From Heloderma charlesbogerti (lineage: Eukaryota; Chordata; Lepidosauria; Squamata; Helodermatidae), in NCBI GenBank assembly GCA_026122225.1, contig JANEZZ010001570.1, positions 868,001-932,000 of the forward strand: a stretch of 64,000 nucleotides of DNA, in the 5' to 3' direction. Positions within the stretch are counted from its first letter, which is position 1; each line of letters opens with the position of its first letter. Shown in pieces: positions 31,013-42,552 of this stretch. The notes below the pieces were generated by a model. That model was given only the letters and a program-made list of their open reading frames with translations. It was not told the origin of the DNA and did no database searches. The position numbers and the translations under genes were made by a program.

Positions 31013-32465
31013 TAGGGATGGACGAAAGGGACTTAGCTTGTCCTGCGGCTTGCTTCGCGGTGGGGGGGAGGCGCTTCACTTCTCCCCTCAAAGTTCAGGC
31101 GATGGGGGGGAGGTGCCCCGCCTCACCCGGCCGAAGTTCATGCCAGGGGAGAGGCGCCTCATCCCTCGCCACCGAAATTCAGGCCGGGGAGGAGCACCCC
31201 GTCTACCCGGCCGCGAAAAAAAAAGTAAAGTAAAAACAAACAAACACACACCCGTGATAGGCTACGTAATGATTTACGTAGCCTATCACGGCTAGATCAT
31301 GTAAATCATCACGTAGCCTATCACAGGTGACTTTGAAGAAAAAAAAAAGCGCGTGCGCAAATGACGGCACCCATGAGGCGCCGCCATTTGCGTTCCTTAG
31401 TTTGGCACGTCTTGTCTACCTAAAGATTTACGTAGACTACAGCGAAAATAAGGGAACACTATTTGCGTTGCCCTTATTTTCGCCGTAGTCTACGTAAATC
31501 TTTACTTAGACTAGACGTGCCAAACTAAGGAACACAAATGGCGGCACCCCATGGGCGTTGCCATTTGCGTACGCGCTTTTTTTTTATTATTCAAAGTCAC
31601 CCATGATAGGCTATGTGACGATTTACATAGCCTATCATGGCTGACTTTGGAAATCTAGCCGTGATAGGCAACGTAAATCGTTACGTAGCCTATCACAGGT
31701 GTGTGTTGTTGTTTTTTTACTTTACTTCTTTATTTTGCAATGGCAGCGGTGGCAGCCAGTCAGAAGACCGGCCGCTGCCACTGCTGCCACCAAAACGCCG
31801 CCGAAACGCCGCGAGGGACATTCGAAACGCCACGAGGGACAAAGAAAAAAAAAATCACGTACGGATAATGGCGGCCCCCATAGGGAGCCGCCATTCCCGT
31901 TCCTTATTTGGTCGCTGTAGTCTACGTAAATGTTTACGTAGACTACGGCGAAAATAAGGGCCACGCAAATAGCGTTGCCCTTATTTTCGGCGTAGTCTAC
32001 GTAAATCTTTACGTAGACTACAGCGACCAAATAAGGAACGGGAAAGGCGGCTCCCTATGGGGGCCGCCAGTATCCGTACGCGCTTTTTTTTTTTTTGAAG
32101 TCACCCGTGATAGGCTACGTGACGATTGACGTAGCCTATCACGGCTGACTTTGCAAATCTAGCTGTGATAGGCTACGTTAATCATCACGTAACCTATCAG
32201 GGGGCATTTTTTTCTCTTTTATTGCAATGGCGGTGGCGGCAGCTGGTCGAAAGACCAGCTGCCGCTCCCGCCTCGCTCAACACCCGCTGAACCGCCAGCC
32301 AGACCCGCCGCCGGGAGGGACATTCGGTGAAGTTAAGTCCCGTCCCGGGGGGGGTGCGGGGTGCGGGGGGATGTGGAGGATTTCTCCCCGAAACTTGTTC
32401 GGGGGGCCGAACACGTTGGCGCTCGGCCCCCCGAAGTTTCGGGGAGAAATTCTCCGCCATCCCTA
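31013..32465 (+). mobile_element. hAT-type element 8 (nested, enlarged)
   Basis: Begins TAGGGATGGACGAAAGGG (A end) and ends AATTCTCCGCCATCCCTA (B end). It enters right after a host GCCGCCACCATTTGCA hairpin edge, the same relative site as element 2b. Flanking 8-mers CATTTGCA and CATCTGGC agree at only 5 of 8 positions. At 1453 bp it is longer than the typical 0.9 kb; a junction near 31850 joins two palindrome bodies. Confidence 0.75.
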
Positions 32466-32472
32466 CATCTGG

Positions 32473-32760
32473 CATAGCGAATGCCATTTGTGTCCCTGCC
32501 TTTTACCGTGATAGGCTACAAAAAGATTTACTTAGCCTATCACAACAAAGAGCAGAGACGCAAATGGCATAGCAGATGCCATTTGGGTCCCTGCCTTTTG
32601 CTGCAATAGGCTACAAAAAGGTTTATGTAGCTTATCACAACAAAGAGCAGGGACGCAAATGGCATAGAGGATGCCATTTGGGTCCCTGCCTTTTGCTGCG
32701 ATAGGCTATGTAAAGATTTACGTAGCCTATCATGGCAAAAGGCAGGGACGCAAATGGTGT
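32473..32760. repeat. 95-bp tandem hairpin cassette, about three units
   Basis: ATGCCATTTG recurs at 32481, 32576 and 32671, an exact 95-bp period. Each unit pairs a GCAAATGGCATAG...ATGCCATTTG hairpin with a GATAGGCTAC...GTAGCCTATC hairpin. The array lies in the host element of the cluster. Confidence 0.75.
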
Positions 32761-32979
32761 CTGCCTCACTGGACGCCATTTGCGTCCAAAGACAGGCAGC
32801 AGCGGACAGGGCAGGCAGCAGCGGATGGCAGCGGATGGCCAGCAGAAGGTAGGATCCAGCCCATGCAGACTCCTCCGGGTGGTGGAGCTGAGTCTTTCAT
32901 TCCGCTGTGGACTCTGGGGGGCTGGATTCTTAGAATCTAGCCTCATTGGAGTCCGTGGCGGAATTCTCCGCCATCCCTA

Positions 32980-34222
32980 CTTGGAAGGTTGTCACAGAGA
33001 GGAAGGCCAGGATCTCTTCCCGATCATCCCAGAGTGCAAGACACGGAATAATGGGCTCAAGTTACAGGAAGCCAGATTCCGGCTGAACCTCAGGAAAAAT
33101 GTAGGGATGGCGGAGAATTTCTCCCTGAATCTTTGGGAGGCCGAGCGCTGACGCATTCGGCCCCCTGAAGTTGGTTGGGAAATTCTCCACCGCCCCCCCC
33201 CCGGGACGGGACTTACCTTTGGCGAATGTCCCTCTCGGCGGTGGGTCCTGGCGGCGGTTCGGCAGCGGTTCGGCGTGGGCATGGGCGGCGGCCAGTCTCC
33301 CGACTGGCTGCCGCTGCCACCATTGCAAAAAAAAAAAAAAACCTAATGTAAAAAAAACAACAACACCCGTGATAGGCTACGTAACGATTTACGTAGCCTA
33401 TCACGGCTAGTTTTCCAAAGTCAGCCGTGATAGGCTACGTAAATCGTCACGTAGCCTATTACGGGTGACTTTGAAAAAAAAAAAGGGCGTACGCAAATGG
33501 CGGCGCCCATGGGGCGCCACCATTTGCATTCCTTATTTTGGCACATCTAGTCTACATAAAGATTTACGTAGACAACGGTGAAAATAAGGGCATGCTATTT
33601 GCGTTGCCCTTATTTTCGCCGTAGTCTACGTAAATCTTTACGTAGACTAGACGTGCCAAAATAAGGAATGCAAATGGCAGTGCCCCATGGGCGCCGCCAT
33701 TTCGTACGCACTTTTTTTTTTTCTAAAGTCACCCGTGATAGGCTACGTGATGATTTACGTAGCCTATCATGGCTGACTTTGGAAATCTAGCCGAGATAGG
33801 CTACATAAATCATCACGTAGCCTATCACGGGGTCTTTTTTTTTTAACTTTTTGTTTCGCGGCCGGGGAGATGGGGCGCTTTTCCTCAGCCTGAATTTCGG
33901 CCGGGTGAGGCGGGACGCCTCCCCCCCTCGCCTGAACTTCTGGGGGGAAAGCGAAGCACCTCCCCCCCACCGCGAAGCCAAGCTGCGAAAAGGTAAGTGA
34001 CTTTCGTACATCCCTAGGAAAATGTCCTGTTAGAGCAATACAACAATGGAACCCATTACCTAGGGAGGTGGTGGGCTCTCCCACACTGGAGGCATGCAAG
34101 ATGAAGCTGGATAGCCATCTGTCAGGGATGCTTTGACTTGGATTCCTGCATTGAGCAGGGCGTTGGACTCAGTGGACTTATAGGCCCCTTTCAACCCCAC
34201 TATTCTATGATTCTATGATTCT
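32980..34222 (+). mobile_element. CR1 LINE copy 3, 3' end
   Basis: CR1 terminal region corresponding to 10651-10750 and 11657-11877 of copy 1. It includes GGCTCAAGTTACAGGAAGCC and GGATGCTTTGACTTGG and ends with the ATTCTATGATTCTATGATTC tail at about 34222. hAT-type element 9 is inserted at 33102. Confidence 0.85.
33102..34016 (-). mobile_element. hAT-type non-autonomous element 9
   Basis: Starts TAGGGATGGCGGAGAATTTC (B end) and ends CTTTCGTACATCCCTA (A end). It is flanked by GAAAAATG (33094-33101) and GGAAAATG (34017-34024), one mismatch in 8. The 915 bp are inserted in the 3' end of CR1 copy 3, about 30 bp from the position used by element 4 in CR1 copy 1. Confidence 0.88.
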
Positions 34223-36165
34223 GGACACTAGCCACACAGTACATATCTCATTGCTTGGTCATAGTAATTTCCTTACATTTGAAAACTCTGGAGATGGGGT
34301 TGTTAGATGAGTTACAGGGCTATTGTGGTCTATGGGCTATGGATGTCAGAGGAATCCGTTTGTGGGGTGGAGCTCAGCTAGATTTGCCGGCTCAACCCAC
34401 TGCCCCTTGGACTCCAGTCCAACATCCATCAGCCTTTTGACTCGGTGCGCCCCTCTCCTCCTCCATTTTGCACACAGCACGGTCACTGTGTGCAAGTCTT
34501 TCATTCTCCTTCCTGAGGTCAGTAGGGAGAATGGCAGACTTGTGCACAGCAACCGCAGTGGCAGGAGAGAGAATGAAAGATTTGCTCAAGGCAACCCCAC
34601 TGTGTGCAATTGGCTCCTTCTCCCCCTCCCAGGACCCAGAAGGGGGAGAACAAGCCAGCTGTGCACAGTGGCAGAGGTTTCTTGCACAAAATGGTGGACT
34701 TCTGCCGCCACCCACTGCCATTTTGAGCAAAAAGATGCAGTAAAGTTCCCGGGTTTCAAATTTACCACCCCTCAGTCTGCTGATGGAGGCTGAACCAAGT
34801 CTGCCGCAGGGATCCATTGGGTGTAAAAAGAGCCGGATTTCCCCATGACGGACAACCCTACTATGGGCGCAATCCTACCAAAGGTGGTGGTTGGATCCAG
34901 GATCTGCCTTGTGCAGACAGAAGCAATCCTTCCACCTACAGGAGGCTTCTGACCCAGCATCATTTCTGCTGGTGGAACAGGGGATGGGGGTATCTACGCT
35001 GACTCACACCTTCCCCTGCAGTCCCCTATCCTCCCCCAAAACCTGCTCTGGAGGGTTGGGACACCTTCTGGAACAGCATGGGATTAGTGCCAGGGGCTGC
35101 AGGGGTAGAGGAAATCAGTGAAAATTGCTTTCCCCCTCTTCCTCTGACTGGAGTATCCTGAGTTGAACTCCACTCAGGGAGTGTCCCCACGTGCAGGCGG
35201 AAATGTTGGATCCAAGCTATCATGTTTAAGTCCCACTGATTTCAATACGAGAGATTTAAGCATGTGTTTAACTCCTCATTGAAATTAATGGGACCTAAAA
35301 AATTCACTTCATCTTGTAGAATGGGGAAAAAACTACACAAAAGCTGGGAAAACACCAAAAAAATTGTGGTCAGGGCAAATGGTATGTGACCATCTGTGGA
35401 ACCCTGAAGGGCTGGATTGGGACCCCAGCTCTGTCCTGCATCCCTGATGTGTGCAATCCCCAGTGCCTTGGTCTGTCCCTGCCTAGGGAGAATGTGTGGT
35501 GTATCTCCTTCAGATAGAGAAAGATATTGTCTTAGATTACTATTACTACACATTGTTGGTCCTACAAGTTACAAAGATAACAGAACATATAATGGGGTAG
35601 TATATGATACTTTTAAAGAAGCAGCACATAATTTACTAATTGAAGATGCGGAATGGCAAAGATGTTTAGAGATGAATAAATAATGGTAAAATTGACATTT
35701 AGTACTTGCATTAGCACTCTGAATTCTTTACATTCACTCTCGTTATGAAATCTTTCACTGCGTGATATATACTAAGGGCTTCTTCACATGGAGCTTTGAT
35801 CCTCCTATTGAGATTGCTCACTCACGGAAGTTTGTGGGACCTTTTCATGACATTGTCAACCTCCAGGGCACATCCACAGGTATTTCCTGGTTATTCCATC
35901 TCAAAAAAAATCCGGAAATAATCAACTATCTATTTAAGAAGGGACGTTGCACTGTTAAAACAGCCACTAGATGGTGCCGTTTCATTGAGTTCAATGGAAC
36001 CTAAAAAATTAAAAGCTTCCCCTCTCAGCAGTCACATGGTCGCTGCTGTAAATGTGGAAAGGCTCCACAATGGGAGGACTGTGGGATTTTTCTTTAACGT
36101 AACGGTAGCCTAAGACGTGAAGCGATTTTTTAAGCAATCAATATCTCGAGTTCCACTTGGCCAGT
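34223..36165. other. Mostly unassigned sequence
   Basis: No gene is supported. 34863-35300 holds words shared with sauropsid interspersed repeats (GGGCGCAATCCTACC, AAATTAATGGGACCT). 35774-36122 begins GGCTTCTTCACATGGAGC and ends near GACGTGAAGCGAT, loosely inverted, possibly a small MITE related to one near 53820-54175. Both assignments are weak. Confidence 0.35.
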
Positions 36166-36195
36166 GTACATACATGTGCATATACATATACATAT

Positions 36196-36230
<35 letters not shown>

Positions 36231-36249
36231 TGCACATGCACATGCACAT

Positions 36250-36332
<83 letters not shown>
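36166..36332. repeat. Compound (ATACAC)n(CA)n(TA)n microsatellite
   Basis: About 165 bp of TACATA, ACATAC and GCACAT words, then a CA run, then a TA run. Peptides read from it are artefacts. Confidence 0.95.
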
Positions 36333-36341
<9 letters not shown>

Positions 36342-36640
36342 CATTTACCACACAGATTCAGCGAAAAATACCAAAAATCATTTTGGACATTTTTCAGTTA
36401 TGTCAATTTCATCAATATAATTGGAAAAATATGTTTTTCAGTTATGCATAACTCCAAAAGTGTGTACCATAGTGATTTCTGTTTTGTTTTTGTTTTTAAT
36501 TTTGAAAATGCTTTCAAAATAGAACAACTTTCTCGATTACTTTACCTGTCTATCTCTTAACAGTTTTTAATACACATTCAATATGAAGTTGTGAAATCTC
36601 AAGATAGGGTAAAACAGCTGATTAACAAAGCTACTAAATC

Positions 36641-37609
36641 TAGGATTGGTGGAGAATTTCTCCCCGAAACTTCGGGGGGCCGAGCGCCAACGTGTTTGGC
36701 CCCCCGAACAAGTTTCGGGGAGAAATCCTCTGAACCCCCCTGCCCCCCGCACCCCCCCGGGACAGGACTTACCTTCGCCGAATTTCCCTCCCGGCGGCGG
36801 GTCCAGCTGACGGTTCGGCGGGTGTTAGAGCGGGGCGGGAGGGGCGGCCAGTCTTTCGACCGGCTGCCGCCGCCGCCATTGCAATAAAAGAAAGGAAAAA
36901 AAAACGTCCCCTGATAGGCTACGTGACGATTCACGTAGCCTATCATGGCTAGATTTGCAAAGTCAGCCATGATAGGCTACGTCAATCGTCATGTAGCCTA
37001 TCACGGGTGACTTTAAAAAAAAAAAAAAAAGTGTGTACGAATAATGGCGGCCCCCATAGGGAGCCGCCATTCCCGTTCCTTATTTGGTCACTGTAGTCTA
37101 CGTAAATGTTTACGTAGACTACGGCGAAAATAAGGGCAAGGCTATTTGCATTGCCCTTATTTTCACTGTAGTCTACGTAAACATTTACGTAGACTACAGC
37201 GACTAAATAAGGAACGCGAATGGCGGCTCCCTATGGGGGCCGCCATTAGCGTACGTGCTTTTTTTTTATGTCACCTGTGATAGGCTACATGACGATTGAC
37301 GTAGCCTATCACGGCTGACTTTGCAGATCTAGCCGTGATAGGCTACGTGAATCGTGACGTAGCCTATCAGGGGGCGTTTTGTTTTGTTTTTTTTAACTTT
37401 CGCGTTCGCGGCCGGGCGAGGCAGGAAGCCTCCCCGGCCTGAATTTCAGCCGGGCGAGGCGGGAAGCCTCCCCCCCGGCCTGAATTTCGGCCGGGCCGAG
37501 GCGGGAAGCCTCCCTCCCCGGCCGGAACTTCGCGGGGTGAGCAGCGAAGTTCCTCCCCCCCACCGCGAACGTCCTTCGAGGACAGGTAAGTGACTTTCGT
37601 CTACCCCTA
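36641..37609 (-). mobile_element. hAT-type non-autonomous element 10
   Basis: Starts TAGGATTGGTGGAGAATTTC (slightly damaged B end) and ends GTGACTTTCGTCTACCCCTA (A end). Body and length (969 bp) match the family. The flanks ACTAAATC and ATAATCAT do not match, so the target duplication is not recognisable. A clear CAG/GTAAGT lies at 37583-37591, pointing outward. Confidence 0.85.
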
Positions 37610-38534
37610 ATAATCATAAATTACACACACAAGGCTGCAAAAATTTTCACAACAGGTGTGGCTAGTGCTTAGTAAATTTCATTTATATTTTGAAAGAAAA
37701 GAAGGCGAAAACATACCAGTTTCTCCTTTTTTCTGAGGTGGAAAAAAAAAAAAGAATCTCACAGTATTGTTAATGTACACATCTGCTAGAACATGCATAC
37801 AAAACTGTAAAATAATTCAGACTGGTCACAATTCCATCCTATTGATGGCACTGATCTAATTTTGTATCTCTCTTTGAAGAGGAGTGAAAATAATATTTTA
37901 TTTACTATTCATTTTTCCCACATGGATCCTGGCCTGGTGATAAGAAAAATACACACAAACCAGAAGAAATGGATAGCAGCAGAAGACTGATCTGTGATCA
38001 GAAAGTAAACTAGTCATACAATTGTCTTCAAGGAGGATGAATTACAAAAGACTGTATGTGTTGATGCCCTTATCACTCTGATATTTGCTTCCCTTCGGCA
38101 ATAAATGAGACAAGGCAAGACTTTGACTTTCAGAAGTTCTTTGGAAGGTCAGGTTGGGCTCATCTTTAATATTTATCATTCTATATCCTGTATTATTTAT
38201 AGTGCTAATCAGAATAGCAGTGGGAATATTCATAAATTCCTTCTAGACTGTATGCACTGTGAGGATCTAGGAGATCTGTGTACATGGGAGAAGAATGGCT
38301 CCCACTCTGGTAGTGATAAATCACCAGAACTGGAATTAATAATTTCTAACAGTAATGCAGAAATCTCTCATTCAACTATAAAAAGAAACGTATATTGAAT
38401 TCATATAGATGTTTATTAGGGCTATTCATTAGCTCTATTGTTTCCTAAGACTGCAGTCCATGACTTACCTATTCCAGAGTAGCCCTGCTAACCTTAACTG
38501 CACAAATCCAGATAAAAAAAAAATGGATTACAGT
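37610..38534. other. Unassigned AT-rich sequence; end duplicated at 40.9 kb
   Basis: No coding potential. 38395-38534 is a diverged duplicate of about 40870-41020; both contain GATGTTTATTAGGG or GTTGTTTATTAGGG, CTAAGACTG and GAGTAGCCCTG in the same order. Confidence 0.45.
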
Positions 38535-39459
38535 TAGGGGTGGATGAAAGTCGCTTACCTGTCGTCGAAGGCCGTTCGCGGTGGGGGGGAGCGCTTCGCT
38601 GGTCCCCCCGCGAAGTTCAGGCCGGGGGGGAGGCTTCCCGCCTCGCCCGGCCGAAATTCAGGCTGGGGGGGAGGCTTCCCGCCTCGCCCAGCCGCGAACG
38701 TGGAGATAAAAAAAAAAAAGCCCCCTGATAGGCTACGTGACGATTCACGTAGCCTATCACGGCTAGATCTGCAAAGTCAGCCGTGATAGGCTACGTGAAT
38801 CGTCACGTAGCCTATCCCGGGTGACTTTAAAGAAAAAAAAAGCGCGTATGCGAATGGCGGCCCCCATAGGGAGCCGCCATTCGCGTTCCTTATTTGGTGG
38901 CTGTCGTCTACGTAAATGTTTATGTAGACTACGGCGAAAATAAGGGCAACGCAAATAGCGTTGCCCTTATTTTCACCGTAGTCTACATAAACATTTACGT
39001 AGACGACAGCCACCAAATAAGGAACGGGAATGGCGGCTCCCTATGGGGGCCGCCATTATCCGTACACACTTTTTTTTTTTTTTTTTTAAGTCACCCAGGA
39101 TAGGCAACGTGACGATTCACGTCGCCTATCACGGCTGACTTGGCAAATCTAGCCGTGATAGGCTACGTGAATTGTCACGTAGCCTATCAGGGGACGTGGT
39201 TTTTTTTTTCTTTGATTGCAATGGCGGGGGCGGCAGCTGGTCGAAAGACCGGCTGCCACTCCCGCCCCGCTCGAACACCGGACGAACCGCCAGCCGGACC
39301 CGCCGCCGGGAGGGACATTCAGGGAAGGTAAGTCCCGTCCCGGGGGGGGGCGGGGGGCGGGGGGGGGCGGAGGATTTCTCACCGAAACTTGTTCGGGGGG
39401 CCGAACGCGTTGGCGCTCGGCCCCCCGAAGTTTCGGGGAGAAATTCTCCGCCATCCCTA
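38535..39459 (+). mobile_element. hAT-type non-autonomous element 11 (cleanest copy)
   Basis: A 925-bp copy from TAGGGGTGGATGAAAGTCGC (A end) to AATTCTCCGCCATCCCTA (B end). It has an exact 8-bp duplication ATTACAGT at 38527-38534 and 39460-39467. Layout: GC-rich A-end block (38535-38706), hairpins at 38723-38761 and 38781-38821, GCGAATGGCGGC hairpin (38850-38884), central stem centred near 38955, then the same hairpins in mirror order to about 39190. Next come the GGTCGAAAGACC hairpin (39239), AAG/GTAAGT at 39325 and the B-end hairpin. It is the best copy for defining the family. Confidence 0.93.
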
Positions 39460-39608
39460 ATTACAGTACAAATATATATACAGTTAGAGAAGTATGAGAA
39501 TTTCATTTGAGTTCCTTTTTTTTTTACCAGACTTTACCCAATGCACACCTCCTGAGACTGAACCTGAACACAATCAGCTGTCGGTCTGTATATTTATGTG
39601 CTTGTGAT

Positions 39609-40555
39609 TAGGGGTGGACGAAAGTCACTTACCTGTCCTCAAAGGCCGTTCGCGGTGGGGGGGAGCGCTTCGCTGCTCCCCCTGCGAAGTTCAGGCCGGG
39701 TGGGGGAGGCTTCCTGCCTCGCCCGGCCGAAATTCAGGCCGGGGGGGAGGCTTCCCACCTCGCCCGGCCGAAATTCAGGCCGGGGAGGAGGCGCCTCGCC
39801 TCGCCCGGCCGCGAACGCGAAAGTAAAAAAAAAAGAAAAATGCCCCCTGATAGGCTACGTGACGATTCACGTAGCCTATCACGGCTAGATCTGCAAAGTC
39901 AGCCGTGATAGGCTACGTGAATTGTCACGTAGCCTATCACGGGTGACTTAAAAAAAAAAAAAAAAGCGCGTACGCGAATGGCGGCCACCATAGGGAGCCG
40001 CCATTCGCGTTCCTTATTTAGTTGCTGTAGTCTACGTAAATGTTTACGTAGACTACGGCGAAAATAAGGGCAATGCAAATAGCGTTGCCCTTATTTTCGC
40101 CGTAGTCTACGTAAACATTTACGTAGACTACAGTGACCAAATAAGGAACGGGAATGGCGGCTCCCTATGGGGGCCGCCATTATCCGTACAATCTTTTTTT
40201 TTTTTTTTAAAGTCACCCGTGATAGGCTACGTGACGATTCACGTAGCCTATCACGGCTGACTTTGCAAATCTAGCTGTGATAGGCTACGTGAATCGTCAC
40301 GTAGCCTATCAGGGGGCGTTTTTTTTTCTTTCTTTCATTACAATGGCGGTGGCGGCAGCCGGTCGAAAGACCGGCTGCCACTCCCGCCTCGCTCGAACAC
40401 CCGCCGAACCGCCGGCCGGACCAGCCACCGGGAGGGACATTCGCAAAAGGTAAGTCCCGTCCCGGGGGGGGTGCGGGGGGTGGGGGGGTGCGGAGGATTT
40501 CTCTCCGAAACTTGTTCAGGGGGCCGAACGCGTTGGAAATTCTCCGCCATCCCTA
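39609..40555 (+). mobile_element. hAT-type non-autonomous element 12
   Basis: Starts TAGGGGTGGACGAAAGTCAC (A end) and ends GGAAATTCTCCGCCATCCCTA-like (B end, with the hairpin loop shortened). It has an exact 8-bp duplication CTTGTGAT at 39601-39608 and 40556-40563. Only 149 bp separate it from element 11. Confidence 0.93.
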
Positions 40556-40859
40556 CTTGTGATGCAAACAAAAGAATAAGTGCATTCATAAAATGTGTAC
40601 ATTCAAAAAATGCACCCAGAAAAGTCCTCCCCCCCGCAATGTACACAAACATGTTTTAATCAATGGGAGAAAAATGCATACTTGTAAAAAAAATCTGTAC
40701 AATTGAAATGTACATTTGGAAAAATGCAGATGAAAACGTGCATGAATTTTCATGCAACTGCCCGCCCCAACCAAAGCTCTAATACAGGCAGAATTACTTT
40801 TGAAATGAAATTAGGAGAATCTCAATGACCTTGAGTTTTGCTGATTCACACATCCCTAC
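40556..40859. mobile_element. Right-end fragment of another hAT-type subfamily
   Basis: Ends GCTGATTCACACATCCCTA at 40859 after sequence rich in TGCAT and AAATGTACA words. The same ending occurs at 52649. No left end is found; element 12 was inserted within or beside it. Confidence 0.5.
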
Positions 40860-41635
40860 ATCTAGTATACTGAATCATACTGAAGTCATACAGTTGTTTA
40901 TTAGGGATATTTATTCACTCTACTGTTTTCTAAGACTGAAACCCACAACTCACTTGCTGCAGAGTAGCCCTGTTAACTTTAACTGCATAAATCTGGAATA
41001 AATTAATTGTAGATTACAATTCAAATGTACATTAAGAGTGTATTCACATATGCATTTACCATTTCTGAGACTTAAAAAAAACACACCTCAGTGTATGTTA
41101 CCCTACACTACACATAGATATGTATGTCCACATGCATCAATATGTATTAGCGGGTGCTGAAACATCTGTATTTTTGTGATGCTGCTGCATCATTTGTGTT
41201 CAGCAGGTGTTGGCGCATGGAGGTATGAGCATCAAGTATAGATGAACAAAACAGGTTCTTCTTAAAGAGTTTTCATGGAATGGAATTATTGCATTGTAGT
41301 GATTCCTACACACACACGCACACACACAGACAGACACAGGATTGGATCTCACAAACTAGAATAGATTCTACAATCTATTTCAGGCATGTGCAGAGAAGGT
41401 AAGCCATCTAGTGCTGCGAGGGGATAGTGGTGATATCACCAGTGGAGATCAATGAACACATGGCAAAAGATGTGAGTCAATGGCATGAGCTGATGAATAG
41501 TATACGTTTATTCTGACACGTAAACACTGAAGCTATCCCAAGGAAGGAAAATAGCATTCTTGTTAGCATTAACATCCTGTGATACCACATCTACATGAGT
41601 TTGACAGTAACTCTAAGGGTACTGTAGGGAAGCTG
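40860..41635. other. Unassigned AT-rich sequence
   Basis: No gene supported. 40870-41020 is the second copy of the diverged duplication noted at 38395-38534. A short (CA)n lies at 41308-41328. Confidence 0.45.
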
Positions 41636-41672
41636 AAGAAAAGATGTGAGTCGATGACTTCCAGTTGGAACC

Positions 41673-42552
41673 TAGGGAAAGTCACTTACCATTAATCCTC
41701 GACGGGGGAGGGAGGCGTTCCATCCCTCCCCCCAGAATCCTGCCTGGCCGGCTCCACTCCATGGGGATTCTGCGGCGCCACCGGCCGGCTCTGCCGGCAG
41801 CCGGACATCTGGCCGCTGGGCAACAGGGAGTCAGGGACACAAATGGCAGTGGACATAGCCGCTGCCATTTGCATCCCTGTACTTAAACATGATAGGCTAC
41901 ATAAATATTTACGTAGCCTATCATGGCAAAGTAAAAAAAAACATGTATGCAAATGGCAGCGACTATGATGGCCGCCATTTGCGTTCGCTATTTTTAGCCA
42001 TTCTATCCTACGTAAATATTTACGTAGGCTAGAATGGCAAAAAATAGTGAACACAAATGGCAGCTGCCGTAGCTGCCACCATTTGCGTACGCTGTGCCCA
42101 GCTGCAGCCGGCCAGGAGACCAGCCGCCCCTGCCGCCCCCCCCGCCCCCGCCGCAACTGCTGTCCCCGCCTCCACACCTGCCACTCCCGCCGCCACACCT
42201 TCTGCTGCCGCAGCTTCCACCACTGCCACACCTTCCGCCGCCACTGCCAACCCCGCCACCGCCGCACCTGCCACCCCCGCTGCCGCACCATCCGCCACCC
42301 CGCCGCACCATCCGCCGCACCATCCACCCCCACCACTGCCACCCCTGCCTCCCCCACTGCTGCCGCACCGCCGCTGCACCACCGCCGAAGCCACCGCTGC
42401 ATCCGCCGCATCCGCCCCAGGTAAGTGCCATCCCACAGGGTTCCGTGGGGCGAGCGGGGGGCAGGAGGCCATTCCGCCATGGATTCTGAGGGGCCGAATG
42501 CCAGTGCATTTGGCCTCACTGGAATCCATGGCGGAATTCTCCGCCATCCCTA
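41673..42552 (+). mobile_element. hAT-type non-autonomous element 13
   Basis: Starts TAGGGAAAGTCACTTACC (short A end) and ends AATTCTCCGCCATCCCTA (B end). It has an exact 8-bp duplication TTGGAACC at 41665-41672 and 42553-42560. The 880 bp carry a long CCGCCRCACC triplet-like tract (42120-42420) that gives spurious Pro/Ala/Gly/Trp-rich frames. It sits 20 bp inside the 5' end of the L1-type element. Confidence 0.92.

Larger units (their letters stand above)
30001..32979. mobile_element. Cluster of nested hAT-type elements 7 and 8
   Basis: 30001-30054, 30846-31012 and 32466-32979 read as pieces of a host hAT-type element. It starts mid-palindrome at 30001 (A end lost) and ends GCGGAATTCTCCGCCATCCCTA-like at 32979. 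Two further copies lie inside (30055-30845 and 31013-32465). The right flank is CR1 (CTTGGAAGGTTGTCACAG), but the left flank is not, so the left side has been deleted or rearranged. Confidence 0.7.

Noticed and set aside
36117..36560. Frame rich in Tyr/Thr/His/Ile
   Set aside because: Mostly translation of the CA/TA microsatellite at 36166-36332.
36641..37609. 8-bp target duplication for element 10
   Set aside because: ACTAAATC and ATAATCAT do not agree well enough; not claimed.
40325..40460. Possible host CpG-island first exon (ATGGCGGTGGCGGCAGCC followed by a splice donor)
   Set aside because: The same arrangement is present in every copy of the hAT-type family, so it is not a host gene start; kept as a finding about the family instead.
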